Source of the DNA: an uncultured Chloroflexota bacterium
GTDB lineage: Bacteria > Chloroflexota > Dehalococcoidia > Lucifugimonadales > GCA-002694895
NCBI GenBank assembly: GCA_913045935.1
Contig: CAJWSY010000007.1
Location: 1 to 47,060, forward strand
Length of the DNA stretch: 47,060 bases
Direction of reading: 5' to 3'
The number at the start of each line of letters is the position of its first letter. Position 1 is the first letter of the stretch. A model generated the notes under the pieces. That model had not been told where the DNA came from. It worked only from the letters and a program-made list of their open reading frames with translations, and did no database searches. Both the position numbers and the translations under genes were made by a program. Shown one piece after another: positions 16,498 to 24,558 of this stretch.

Positions 16498-17491
16498 CTA
16501 GAAAATAATTTTGTTTTTGTAAATAATCTGTTTTGTTTTCCTTAAACCATTCAATAGTTTCTTGAAGGCCATCTAAAAGGGTTGTTTGTGGTTCGAAATT
16601 TAATTCTTTTTTTGACTTATTTAAGTCCATAATTCTTTTTGGAGCGCCAGAGGGTTTTGATTTGTCAAATATGTAATTAAAGTTGATAAGTTTATGCAAT
16701 GTTTCTACTAACTCTTTTATAGTAATTCCAACACCGCTTCCTAAATTATAGTAGCCAATTTTGTTATTATTGAGTAAGGATAATAGTATTCCATATGCTA
16801 CATCTTTACTATATATAAAATCTCTAACTGCATTACCATCACCCCAAATTTCTACTGGATCATCACCTCTGGTAATTTTATTTATAAGCGAAGGAATAAC
16901 CATTGCATTATTTGGATCAAAATTATCACCTGGTCCGTAAACATTTGCGGGCCGAACAATTGAAAAAGAATTGGTAGTGTATTGAATATTGTATGCTTGT
17001 ATTTGCAGTTCAGCCATTCGTTTAGCCCAACCTGGGAATGAATCCATGGGTGGATTAAGATCAAGCTCGTTAGTTTCTACAAATATTTCACTAGCACTGT
17101 AAGCTCCTATAGAACTTGTAAAAGTAACATAGCTTATATCATTTATTCTACAAGCTTCTAAAAAATTGGTATTCATTAAAAGCATAGGCACAAAAAAACT
17201 AGCTGGCTTAGTTTTTGTCACTTCTACTGAACCTTTTATTCCTGCTGTATGTATAGCTATGTCGAAATCTTTTGTTATATCTTTACAAAAATTAAAGTCA
17301 GTCAAATCTCCATAAACATACCTACAATTTTCATTAAGCTCTAAATTGTCCATTGAAACTGATGTTATTTCACAATTGAATTGTGAAAGCATATCAATGA
17401 CTTGTCTGCCTATTAATCCTGTACCGCCTGTAACAATGATTTTTTTATTGGATATTAAATCTGTGAGATTTTTGCTAAATTTATATTTCAT
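16490..17491 (-). CDS. NAD-dependent epimerase/dehydratase-family protein
   Basis: A 333-residue extended SDR with TGGTGLIG (21-28), a TFTSSIGAYS serine region near 125 and a C-terminal nucleotide-sugar part with RPANVYGPGDNFDP and GDGNAVRDFIY. The catalytic position reads P153-G-W-A-K157, so the tyrosine of YxxxK is replaced while the lysine remains. It overlaps its neighbours on both sides by a few bases. It is a paralogue of the protein at 15027-15989, and the pair flanks the RmlC-like epimerase. Likely a reductase, epimerase or non-redox partner acting on a GDP-4-keto sugar. Confidence 0.8.
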   Translation of the reverse strand: MKYKFSKNLTDLISNKKIIVTGGTGLIGRQVIDMLSQFNCEITSVSMDNLELNENCRYVYGDLTDFNFCKDITKDFDIAIHTAGIKGSVEVTKTKPASFFVPMLLMNTNFLEACRINDISYVTFTSSIGAYSASEIFVETNELDLNPPMDSFPGWAKRMAELQIQAYNIQYTTNSFSIVRPANVYGPGDNFDPNNAMVIPSLINKITRGDDPVEIWGDGNAVRDFIYSKDVAYGILLSLLNNNKIGYYNLGSGVGITIKELVETLHKLINFNYIFDKSKPSGAPKRIMDLNKSKKELNFEPQTTLLDGLQETIEWFKENKTDYLQKQNYFLDE

Positions 17492-17994
17492 ATTTGATTA
17501 TTATTTATTAAATATTTAAGTATTAAACCACACCCTGATAACTGTATAAAATCATCACTTGATATTAAATTATATAATTTTTTTGGAGGAATTTTTATTA
17601 CATCTATTCCATTAGCGGGGTTTGATGTTTTAATTACGTTTTTTGCTACGAAAAGGTGTTGTAATGATTTTGTACGATTCATCATCAATCTACCTTTTCC
17701 TAAATATTCAAATTCGTTAGAGTGATAACCAGTTTCTTCCAATAATTCTCTTTTAGCTGAAATCAATGGCGTTTCATTTTCATCTATAAATCCTGCAGGT
17801 AGTTCTAAACTGAAATCGTCTAAACTTTCTCGAAATTGTTTAACAATAATAAATTCATTATTTTTGGTGACTGGAAGAATTACCGAGCTGTCCGGGATGT
17901 TGAAAATATAATAGGTTTTATTTTCTTTTGTATATTTTTTATTTACTATCTCAAACCATTTATTTTTGTATACAGTTTTGTTGATTATATCCAT
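17488..17994 (-). CDS. Nudix hydrolase, ADP-ribose pyrophosphatase-like
   Basis: A 168-residue Nudix protein. The Nudix box spans 68-90 and fits the consensus exactly: G68, E74, R82-E83, E86-E87, G89. The fold and the LPAGFID lead-in resemble ADP-sugar pyrophosphatases. It overlaps the next epimerase gene by four bases and starts two bases after the heptose kinase stop, so it belongs to this operon. Possible roles are clearing a wrong GDP-sugar or hydrolysing ADP-ribose; sequence does not decide. Confidence 0.88.
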   Translation of the reverse strand: MDIINKTVYKNKWFEIVNKKYTKENKTYYIFNIPDSSVILPVTKNNEFIIVKQFRESLDDFSLELPAGFIDENETPLISAKRELLEETGYHSNEFEYLGKGRLMMNRTKSLQHLFVAKNVIKTSNPANGIDVIKIPPKKLYNLISSDDFIQLSGCGLILKYLINNNQI

Positions 17995-17996
17995 AA

Positions 17997-18995
17997 TTAC
18001 ACAGATTTAGAATTTAATATGATCTTGCTACCGCTATTCTCAAATTCAAATGGAACTTCTGTACAATTTTTTAATTTTTCTTTAAGCTTTGTTTTTTTAG
18101 ATTCAGGGATTATAAACATTATAAAACCAGCTCCACCAGCTCCTAAAATTTTACCTCCGTAGGCACCACAATTTATAGCAGTATCATAAATTTCATTAAT
18201 ATGTTCATTTGATATCTCTTTGCCTAGTGATTTTTTGATTTTCCATGATTCATTTAACAATTTACCAAAGTTGCTTATGTCTGATTTTTTCAACAATGCA
18301 ATTCCTTCCTCAACAAAACTCTCTAATTCAGTTAACAAAGAGTAATTTGAGTCGAAATTATTAACCATGTCAGAAATTACATCTGATGAATTTCTTCCTA
18401 TTCGAGTTCCAGTGTAATACAATGACATGTTTTTATTTAATGTACTCAGTGTTTCTTGTTTTATTTCTATTTTTTCAACATCAAATGACGAATCTTTGTT
18501 GAAAATAATTTTATTAAAACCTCCAAAAGATGCTGCAATTTGGTCTTGTGATCCAACCTTCTCGTTTAATATGTTTTGCTCTAATTCTATTGCCTTAAGA
18601 GCTAAATCAGTTTTATTAAGAGGCTTTTCGTTTAAATTTGCTAAAGAATTTATTAGTCCCACACAAAATGAAGAACTACTTCCAATTCCTGTACGAGCAG
18701 GGAGATCTCCGCTATGGTAAATTTCTAAACCTTTTGTTTCATCCATTTGCATTTGTAATAACCCTTCTCTAACTGCAGGGTGTAGTATATCTTTAAATGA
18801 ATATACATTTTCTATATGAGACCATATTATTTTGTGATTTATCACATCTAAGTTTGTGTTATATTTTGCTGAAATATAACAATATTTATTTATTGTAGTT
18901 GATAATACACTTCCACCATTTTTGGTATACCAATCAGGATAATCTGTTCCTCCACCGAAGAATGAGATCCTATAAGGAGTTCTTGATACTATCAT
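17997..18995 (-). CDS. hddA: D-glycero-D-manno-heptose 7-phosphate kinase (GHMP kinase)
   Basis: A 332-residue GHMP-family kinase. The N terminus SRTPYRISFFGGGTDYPDWY (4-23) is characteristic of HddA-like heptose kinases, and the ATP loop LPARTGIGSSSSF is at 98-110. A C-terminal GGKILGAGGAGF motif matches GHMP motif 3. It would phosphorylate heptose 7-phosphate at C1 to give the 1,7-bisphosphate. Length is typical for HddA. gmhA and hddC lie a few genes upstream in the same direction, which strongly supports the assignment. A fucose or mannose kinase of the same family is the alternative. Confidence 0.85.
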   Translation of the reverse strand: MIVSRTPYRISFFGGGTDYPDWYTKNGGSVLSTTINKYCYISAKYNTNLDVINHKIIWSHIENVYSFKDILHPAVREGLLQMQMDETKGLEIYHSGDLPARTGIGSSSSFCVGLINSLANLNEKPLNKTDLALKAIELEQNILNEKVGSQDQIAASFGGFNKIIFNKDSSFDVEKIEIKQETLSTLNKNMSLYYTGTRIGRNSSDVISDMVNNFDSNYSLLTELESFVEEGIALLKKSDISNFGKLLNESWKIKKSLGKEISNEHINEIYDTAINCGAYGGKILGAGGAGFIMFIIPESKKTKLKEKLKNCTEVPFEFENSGSKIILNSKSV

Positions 18996-19951
18996 TTTAT
19001 TTTTTCTCTTTGATAATTTAAAAGATCCAATAGTGTGTCTTCATATTTGATTTGAGGTTCCCAACCAGTAAGTTTTTTGAATTTATCTGTGTTTGGTATT
19101 TGTAGTGTGACGTCAGAAGGTCTAAGTAAGCTTGGGTCAGTTTTGTACTCAATATCTTTGTCAGAGTATTCAATTAATTTGTTTAAAATTTCTTTAACAG
19201 TTACAGTTGTGTCTCCTCCAATATTATATACTTCTCCTGCAGGTGATTTTTCCATCATCATCCAATAAGCTCTTACTGCATCTCTGACATCCATAATTGT
19301 TCTGATACTATCAAGATTACCAACTTTAATTGGATTCATAATTATTTTTTTTTCTACCATAGCTATTTGTTTTGCAAACCAACTTTCAGCAAAAACATCA
19401 CCTCTTCTTGGTCCTGTATGAGTGAACATTCTAGTTCTTACGATGTGCATATCATAAGACAAATAATATTGATAACCTAACATATCTTCAGCTACTTTAG
19501 AAACTGCGTAAGGGCTGGCGGGTCTGAATGGATTAGATTCGGTTATTGGAACTTCATTTTTTTTCACCTGCCCATATACTTCAGATGAGCTACAAATATG
19601 AATTTTAGGTTTTATTTTTGTTAAGCGAATAGCTTCTAATAAATTAGAAGTTCCAATTACATTTGTATTTAATGTTTCTGCTGGTGCCGCAAAGCTAAAT
19701 TGTACAAATGACTGAGCAGCAAGATGAAAAACAATATCTGGTTTGATTGATTCAAGTGCATTAATCATTGAATTTAAATCATTCAAATCAGCTAATACTA
19801 AATTAATTTCATCTTTTATATTTTCAACGTTGTCTAAAGGACTTCTCCATCTAAGCAATCCGTACACTTTTGCATTACTGTGATTTTCAAGAATATAGTC
19901 TGCTAAATGGCTACCTACATTTCCTGTTATTCCTGTTATTAATACTTTCAT
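18992..19951 (-). CDS. GDP-mannose 4,6-dehydratase-like enzyme, probably a GDP-heptose 4,6-dehydratase
   Basis: A 319-residue extended SDR of the GMD family, with GITGNVGSH (7-15), the SSSE motif (121-124) and an intact YAVSK (148-152). THTGPRRGD and SIRTIMDVRDAV are typical of GMD. It should form a 4-keto-6-deoxy intermediate from a GDP-hexose or GDP-heptose. Because hddA overlaps it by four bases and gmhA/hddC share its strand, GDP-D-glycero-D-manno-heptose (DmhA/WcbK type) is the likelier substrate; GDP-mannose remains possible. It is the only 4,6-dehydratase in this operon. Confidence 0.82.
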   Translation of the reverse strand: MKVLITGITGNVGSHLADYILENHSNAKVYGLLRWRSPLDNVENIKDEINLVLADLNDLNSMINALESIKPDIVFHLAAQSFVQFSFAAPAETLNTNVIGTSNLLEAIRLTKIKPKIHICSSSEVYGQVKKNEVPITESNPFRPASPYAVSKVAEDMLGYQYYLSYDMHIVRTRMFTHTGPRRGDVFAESWFAKQIAMVEKKIIMNPIKVGNLDSIRTIMDVRDAVRAYWMMMEKSPAGEVYNIGGDTTVTVKEILNKLIEYSDKDIEYKTDPSLLRPSDVTLQIPNTDKFKKLTGWEPQIKYEDTLLDLLNYQREKIK

Positions 19952-19975
19952 AGTTATAATTCCTATAGATAGAGT

Positions 19976-20512
19976 TTATTTTTCATTATAATAATCACCA
20001 TGTTCTATTAATAGAGTAGATTTGGAGTCTTTTCTTTCATAAGCATTTTTAAATTTAGGAAAGATATCTTTCGGATCATCAAGCATTACGACATCAATTT
20101 CAGTGCACATTTTTTTGAACACCTCAGTGTAATCTTGTGTATGCTGAACACCGCCATCTAGTGGGTTTTTTGAGCCAATAGAGGTTCTTATTATCACACG
20201 AGGCTGCATTTTATTATTAGACATGTATCTCACTTTATCTAGATGATTGATTAGTTGATTACAAGCTAATATCAGAAAATCAAATCTTGGATAACAGGTA
20301 ATAGGCACGAAACCTTCTAAGGCCATCCCCATAGATAACCCCATTTGCAAATCTTCAAATACTGGAGTTTCAATTTTTTTTTCATCAGGTACGGTTTTGA
20401 GAGTGTTAAAGATTGCATTCCCACTATATTTGACAGATTGCCCAAGAAAAATAGTATTATTTTGCTTGCCTAACCATTCCATTGAATTTATTAACTCATC
20501 TATATATTTCAT
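19976..20512 (-). CDS. E1-beta-like thiamine-diphosphate enzyme subunit (pyrimidine domain only)
   Basis: A 178-residue homologue of the N-terminal half of 2-oxoacid dehydrogenase E1 beta subunits. The activating glutamate lies in TPVFEDLQMG (E53). Later segments such as DGGVQHTQDY resemble the E1 beta core. The transketolase C-terminal domain (about 120-150 residues in normal E1 beta) is absent. I chose the ATG at 20512, which shares a base with the alpha stop (TAATG), over an upstream TTG. The partner is the next gene upstream. Probable role: carboligation or decarboxylation of a 2-oxo acid onto a sugar intermediate (inference). Confidence 0.75.
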   Translation of the reverse strand: MKYIDELINSMEWLGKQNNTIFLGQSVKYSGNAIFNTLKTVPDEKKIETPVFEDLQMGLSMGMALEGFVPITCYPRFDFLILACNQLINHLDKVRYMSNNKMQPRVIIRTSIGSKNPLDGGVQHTQDYTEVFKKMCTEIDVVMLDDPKDIFPKFKNAYERKDSKSTLLIEHGDYYNEK

Positions 20513-21147
20513 TAAAAAAGCACCCAATTCCCAGTTCCATGATGAGGATAATCCCTATCATATTGATAATAAATAATATCTTCAGGAATATTTTTTGTTT
20601 TAACACCCCATGTTTCATCTGTGGGGGTATTTGTACTTAAATTATTATCTTCTACAACAAATTCAATAGGTAAATTGAAATTTCTTGCATATTTATAACT
20701 TTCGTGAAATATTCCTGTTTCAAAAGTCATGTCACCAATAAAACACCATACTTTATTTCCACTTTTTTGTTTTTGTAGAGCTTTAGCTACTCCGGTGGCA
20801 ATAGGAATAATGCCTCCTACTATAGAAGAAGAATAAAATTTAGGATTAGTTGAATTTGTGCTCATGCTTCTTCCTTCAATAATTTCTTTTAATAGAATGT
20901 CTTTGTTCATTCCATGTAATAAAGCATGATAATGATTTCTCCAACTTGAAAATACCCAATCTTTTTCAGATATATATTCAAATATCTTAATTAGTTGATT
21001 TTCATTTCCTTTTGATAAATGAATAGGCGCTCTGATTTCACCATTTTCATAGTGTTTTTTTACTAGTTCCTCGAACTCTATTAAGTCTTTAGGAGTTTGT
21101 TGGATTTTTCTAATTTTTTTTAAATGTTTAGGGATATTTATGTTCAT
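20512..21147 (-). CDS. E1-alpha-like thiamine-diphosphate enzyme subunit (short)
   Basis: A 211-residue relative of 2-oxoacid dehydrogenase E1 alpha. It has the GRSMSTNS and YSSSIVGGIIPIATG segments (about 92-119), then the cofactor motif GDM at 138-140 (normally GDG) ending at N168-N169, and a C-terminal YPHHGTGNW tail. It is roughly 120 residues shorter than ordinary E1 alpha. It starts four bases inside the gmhA tail and shares a base with the beta start, so all three are coupled. No E2 or E3 gene is nearby, so it does not look like part of a dehydrogenase complex. Confidence 0.75.
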   Translation of the reverse strand: MNINIPKHLKKIRKIQQTPKDLIEFEELVKKHYENGEIRAPIHLSKGNENQLIKIFEYISEKDWVFSSWRNHYHALLHGMNKDILLKEIIEGRSMSTNSTNPKFYSSSIVGGIIPIATGVAKALQKQKSGNKVWCFIGDMTFETGIFHESYKYARNFNLPIEFVVEDNNLSTNTPTDETWGVKTKNIPEDIIYYQYDRDYPHHGTGNWVLF

Positions 21148-21734
21148 TTTTTATAAATTAATTGTTCTACAAAATAAATTAGCATATGTTCAATTTTTAA
21201 TAAGGTTTCCTGAATATGTTGAGTGTTTTCAGATTGAACATTTATAGTTATATCAGATATTTTATTAAGATTTGAGTTATTTCCTGTTAGTGAGATGACA
21301 TTTATATCCATACTCTTAGCTTTATCAATTGCTTTTATCACATTTATAGATTTTCCACTTGTTGAGATTGCAATTAAAGTATCATCTTTTACACCTATTG
21401 ATTCAATTTGTCTTGAAAAAATTGTGTCAAAACTAAAATCGTTTGAATGCGCTGTTATAAAAGCACTATCTGTAGCTAATGAAATAGCAGCCAGCCCATC
21501 TCGTTCGATATCAATTGAAAACCTGTTTGTAAATTCTGCAGCCAAATGACTAGAATCTGAAGCACTACCGCCGTTCCCGCAAATCATTATTTTATTACCT
21601 TTTGTTAAACAATCGAATAATAATTTCGCAGCATTTATTATTTCATTTCCCTGTTTTTCAGATGTGGCAATTGACACAGCATTTGATTGCTTGATGTAGT
21701 CTTGGAATTTATTATTCAACTCTGAATTATTCAT
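21144..21734 (-). CDS. gmhA: Sedoheptulose 7-phosphate isomerase (SIS domain)
   Basis: A 196-residue SIS-domain protein, the usual GmhA length. The signature ICGNGGSASDSSHLAAEF (51-68) contains the sugar-phosphate loop and catalytic residues, including H63 and E67. STSGKSINV follows near 125. It would convert sedoheptulose 7-phosphate, a transketolase-pathway product, to D-glycero-D-manno-heptose 7-phosphate, the first committed step of heptose synthesis. It overlaps hddC by eight bases and the E1-alpha-like gene by four. A DiaA-like role is excluded by the context. Confidence 0.87.
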   Translation of the reverse strand: MNNSELNNKFQDYIKQSNAVSIATSEKQGNEIINAAKLLFDCLTKGNKIMICGNGGSASDSSHLAAEFTNRFSIDIERDGLAAISLATDSAFITAHSNDFSFDTIFSRQIESIGVKDDTLIAISTSGKSINVIKAIDKAKSMDINVISLTGNNSNLNKISDITINVQSENTQHIQETLLKIEHMLIYFVEQLIYKK

Positions 21735-22467
21735 TTGTGATCATTATTTTATTTTTAATTTTAGCAAAGTATTTAGTTGTATATGAATAAGATTTAGGGT
21801 TACCTATATCAAAAAATATACTATCAAACAATTCTCCTGAAACATTTTTATTCTTGATCAGCCATGGAGCAATCTCATGTTCGAAAGATATAAATGAGTT
21901 TGGTTTTTGTGTGTTTTGGTATTCTAAGAGTGATTTTTTGTTTACTACCCTCAAACCTGCATCTATAATTTGGTTTCCAGAATTGGATTTTTCTATTACA
22001 TGTTCAGTTACTTTTCCATTTTTGTCTAATGATAATCCTCCATATTCAGTGTGCTGGGTTTCCAACTCTGATAATGAGTATGTTAGATCATTATTTTTAT
22101 TTTTGTGCGTTGAATATAATTGTTTGATAGGAATATCAAACATGGTATCTCCATTCATAAATACGAAATTGTCATTATTAATATGATTTAGAGCATGTAT
22201 TAAGGCCCCTCCTGTACCTAAAGGTTCTTTTTCTACTGAGAATACTATTTCGATATTTGTGAAATCATATCTATCAATACATTCAATTATTAATTCACTT
22301 TTGATACCCAAGCACAATATTATTTTTTTTACATTGTTTTTTTCTAATAACCTTATAAGCCATACTAAAAAAGGATTTCCTTGAATTTCAAGAATAGATT
22401 TTGGCAAATCACTATTTACCGATTTCATTCTTGTACCTAAGCCTCCTACTAATATTATTGCTTCCAA
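21727..22467 (-). CDS. hddC: Nucleotidyltransferase, probable D-glycero-D-manno-heptose 1-phosphate guanylyltransferase
   Basis: A 246-residue GT-A nucleotidyltransferase. The motif AIILVGGLGTRM sits at residues 3-14 if translation begins at the TTG at 22467; GGAG lies five bases upstream and the Wzt stop is one base away. Reading further upstream adds 29 residues with no family match that overlap wzt. LPKSILEIQG and the metal site NGDTMFD follow. Context with hddA and gmhA supports GTP-dependent activation of heptose 1-phosphate. Glucose-1-phosphate nucleotidyltransferases of the same family are the alternative. Confidence 0.82.
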   Translation of the reverse strand: MEAIILVGGLGTRMKSVNSDLPKSILEIQGNPFLVWLIRLLEKNNVKKIILCLGIKSELIIECIDRYDFTNIEIVFSVEKEPLGTGGALIHALNHINNDNFVFMNGDTMFDIPIKQLYSTHKNKNNDLTYSLSELETQHTEYGGLSLDKNGKVTEHVIEKSNSGNQIIDAGLRVVNKKSLLEYQNTQKPNSFISFEHEIAPWLIKNKNVSGELFDSIFFDIGNPKSYSYTTKYFAKIKNKIMITNE

Positions 22468-22468
22468 T

Positions 22469-23743
22469 TTAGCTCCAAACAGAATTTGTATGAAAAAGAG
22501 AATGTTCTTGGTCTGGGATTCCGTTACCAATAAAATCACCAGGAGTACTTTCAAAGACTCCTACGTCCCCAACCGTATCAGCTTTCCCGCCATTGACCCA
22601 TACTTCAAGACTTATAGAATACAATCCTTGACCAAGTGGTAATTTGGGAATAGAAAATTGTATTTTGTTATTTTTATCGTCTAATTTTATGAAATGATTA
22701 TATGATTCGTTATTGAAGCTTAGTACAGTTGTGTTGTTTTGATTTTTGATTAAAATTTTAATAGTTAAATTTGAATTTAAAAGACCTTTTTCAATAGCTT
22801 TTAAGGAAATGGATAGATTCAGAGTATCCCCAATGTTAAATTGTGTTTTTTCTTTTTGATTTTTATCCATAATTGTTAAATTTGTAAATTTGATTGATCC
22901 GTCTCCACCTCGTTTATTTATATTTTCTAAGTTAATATTTGTTTCAGAAATTGTATTTGTGGTTTCTAGATATTCATTTACTACTGATACAGGATCTCCA
23001 TCTTTAATGATTTTGCCCTCATCTATCCATATGACTCTTGTACATAAAGTCATTATAGATTCCATATTATGACTTACAAACAATACTGTCCTGCCTGATT
23101 TTGCAACATCATCCATTTTACCTAAGCATTGTTTTTGAAAGCTAGAATCTCCAACTGCTAAAACTTCGTCAATAATTAATATTTCGGGCTCTAAATATGC
23201 AGCTACTGCAAAAGCAAGTCTTACTCTCATACCATTAGAATATCTTTTTACAGGGGTGTCTATAAAGTTTGATACTCCAGAAAAAGATATGATTTTGTCT
23301 AAATTTTCTTCAACTTCTTTTTTATTCATACCTAGAATTGTGCCATTTAAAAATATATTTTCTCTTCCGGTGAGTTCATCGTGAAAACCAGTGCCAACTT
23401 CTAATAAACTACCAACTTTACCATTTATTAACGCCTCCCCAGTTGTAGGTATTGTGATTTTGCTTAATATTTTCAGTAGAGTACTTTTGCCTGAACCATT
23501 CGATCCTATTATTCCAACTATTTCTTTCTCGTTTATAGTTAGATCTATGTCTTGTAATGCCCAAATAGTTTTAGTGTTATCTGTTGTGTTGTTCGACAAA
23601 CTACGAAGTTTTTTGAAATTTCTAATTGGTGTAGATATAAAATTTATAATTTCACCAGCTAATGTGTTTGGTTTTGAGTTTTTAGTTCCTATAACATATC
23701 GCTTGGAAATATTTTTAGTTTGTATAGCTATCTTTTCTGTCAT
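22469..23743 (-). CDS. wzt: Polysaccharide ABC exporter ATPase (Wzt type, with C-terminal glycan-binding domain)
   Basis: A 424-residue ABC ATPase of the polysaccharide/teichoic acid exporter type. Walker A GSNGSGKST is at 80-88, an H-loop and SYSNGMRVRL-like signature follow, and Walker B is EILIIDEVLAVGD. Residues from about 285 form a beta-rich extension like the Wzt C-terminal domain, which in O-antigen exporters recognises the modified glycan end. It overlaps the permease gene by four bases. Such pairs export finished lipid-linked chains across the inner membrane, which means this locus does not need a Wzx/Wzy system. Confidence 0.9.
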   Translation of the reverse strand: MTEKIAIQTKNISKRYVIGTKNSKPNTLAGEIINFISTPIRNFKKLRSLSNNTTDNTKTIWALQDIDLTINEKEIVGIIGSNGSGKSTLLKILSKITIPTTGEALINGKVGSLLEVGTGFHDELTGRENIFLNGTILGMNKKEVEENLDKIISFSGVSNFIDTPVKRYSNGMRVRLAFAVAAYLEPEILIIDEVLAVGDSSFQKQCLGKMDDVAKSGRTVLFVSHNMESIMTLCTRVIWIDEGKIIKDGDPVSVVNEYLETTNTISETNINLENINKRGGDGSIKFTNLTIMDKNQKEKTQFNIGDTLNLSISLKAIEKGLLNSNLTIKILIKNQNNTTVLSFNNESYNHFIKLDDKNNKIQFSIPKLPLGQGLYSISLEVWVNGGKADTVGDVGVFESTPGDFIGNGIPDQEHSLFHTNSVWS

Positions 23744-24549
23744 GCTACATCCGCGAATGATTTTTCTGTCTTCGTAAAGTAGTACAAAGAGATCAGTAAT
23801 ACTGTAATAGCTCCTACTAAACTCGCAATGATCATATTTGTATTTATTGTTCCGGTACCAAGAAAAGAATATCTGAACCCCTCAACAACTGTAACCATAG
23901 GATTTATTGCAAATAGTGTTTGATATTTATCTGGAATCATAGATGAACTGAAAGCTATAGGTGACGAATACATGAGTATTTGTATTCCAAATGGGAGAGC
24001 ATATTTTATATCTCTGTACTGAACTGCTAATGTGGTAAGAATTGTTCCTATTCCAAATGCAGATATTATAAGAAGAAAAGTCAGTGGGAATACGTATAAT
24101 ACTTTGAGTCCAGGATTTATTTGATAATAGAATAGTAAAATGACTAAAATTATCAAAGCAATAAGAAAATCTATTCCTTTTCCTATAATAGCTGATATAG
24201 GCAGTAATAAACGTGGAATATATATTTTAGTTATCATGCCAATATTTGCTGTCAGACTGTTTGTAGAATCTGTTACACCATTAGCAAAAAATGTCCACGG
24301 AACTAAAGCACAAAAGCTAAAAATCGCATAAGGAACACCTTCGGAATCTATTTTCGCTAATCTGCCAAAAATAATAGTAAATACAACCATAAAAAATACA
24401 GGTTGTATTATGGCCCAACCTATTCCAATAACTGATTGTGCGTATCTTGATTTAATGTCTTTTAATACTAGAAAATATAGTAAATCTTTGTAATTTATTA
24501 ATTCTTTGAATTTAAAAAATGAATTTTGATTAGCTGATATTTTTTGCAT
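23740..24549 (-). CDS. wzm: Polysaccharide ABC exporter permease (Wzm type)
   Basis: A 269-residue ABC-2 family permease with about six hydrophobic helices. The N-terminal amphipathic region RYAQSVIGIGWAIIQPVFFM is typical of Wzm/TagG/RfbA. It pairs with the overlapping Wzt-like ATPase. It opens the minus-strand gene run, and nine bases separate it from the dehydrogenase gene upstream. Known role: the membrane channel for lipid-linked polysaccharide export. Confidence 0.9.
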   Translation of the reverse strand: MQKISANQNSFFKFKELINYKDLLYFLVLKDIKSRYAQSVIGIGWAIIQPVFFMVVFTIIFGRLAKIDSEGVPYAIFSFCALVPWTFFANGVTDSTNSLTANIGMITKIYIPRLLLPISAIIGKGIDFLIALIILVILLFYYQINPGLKVLYVFPLTFLLIISAFGIGTILTTLAVQYRDIKYALPFGIQILMYSSPIAFSSSMIPDKYQTLFAINPMVTVVEGFRYSFLGTGTINTNMIIASLVGAITVLLISLYYFTKTEKSFADVA

Positions 24550-24558
24550 AATAAAAAT

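Noticed and set aside
17836-18162. A 108-codon plus-strand frame
   Set aside because: Antisense to the Nudix hydrolase and hddA genes, with no recognisable motif.
22468-22554. An upstream extension of hddC adding 29 residues
   Set aside because: It lies inside wzt and has no family similarity; the TTG at 22467 has GGAG at a good distance and begins right at the conserved AIILVGG motif.
23391-23777. A 128-codon plus-strand frame
   Set aside because: It is antisense to wzt, whose ABC motifs are unambiguous.
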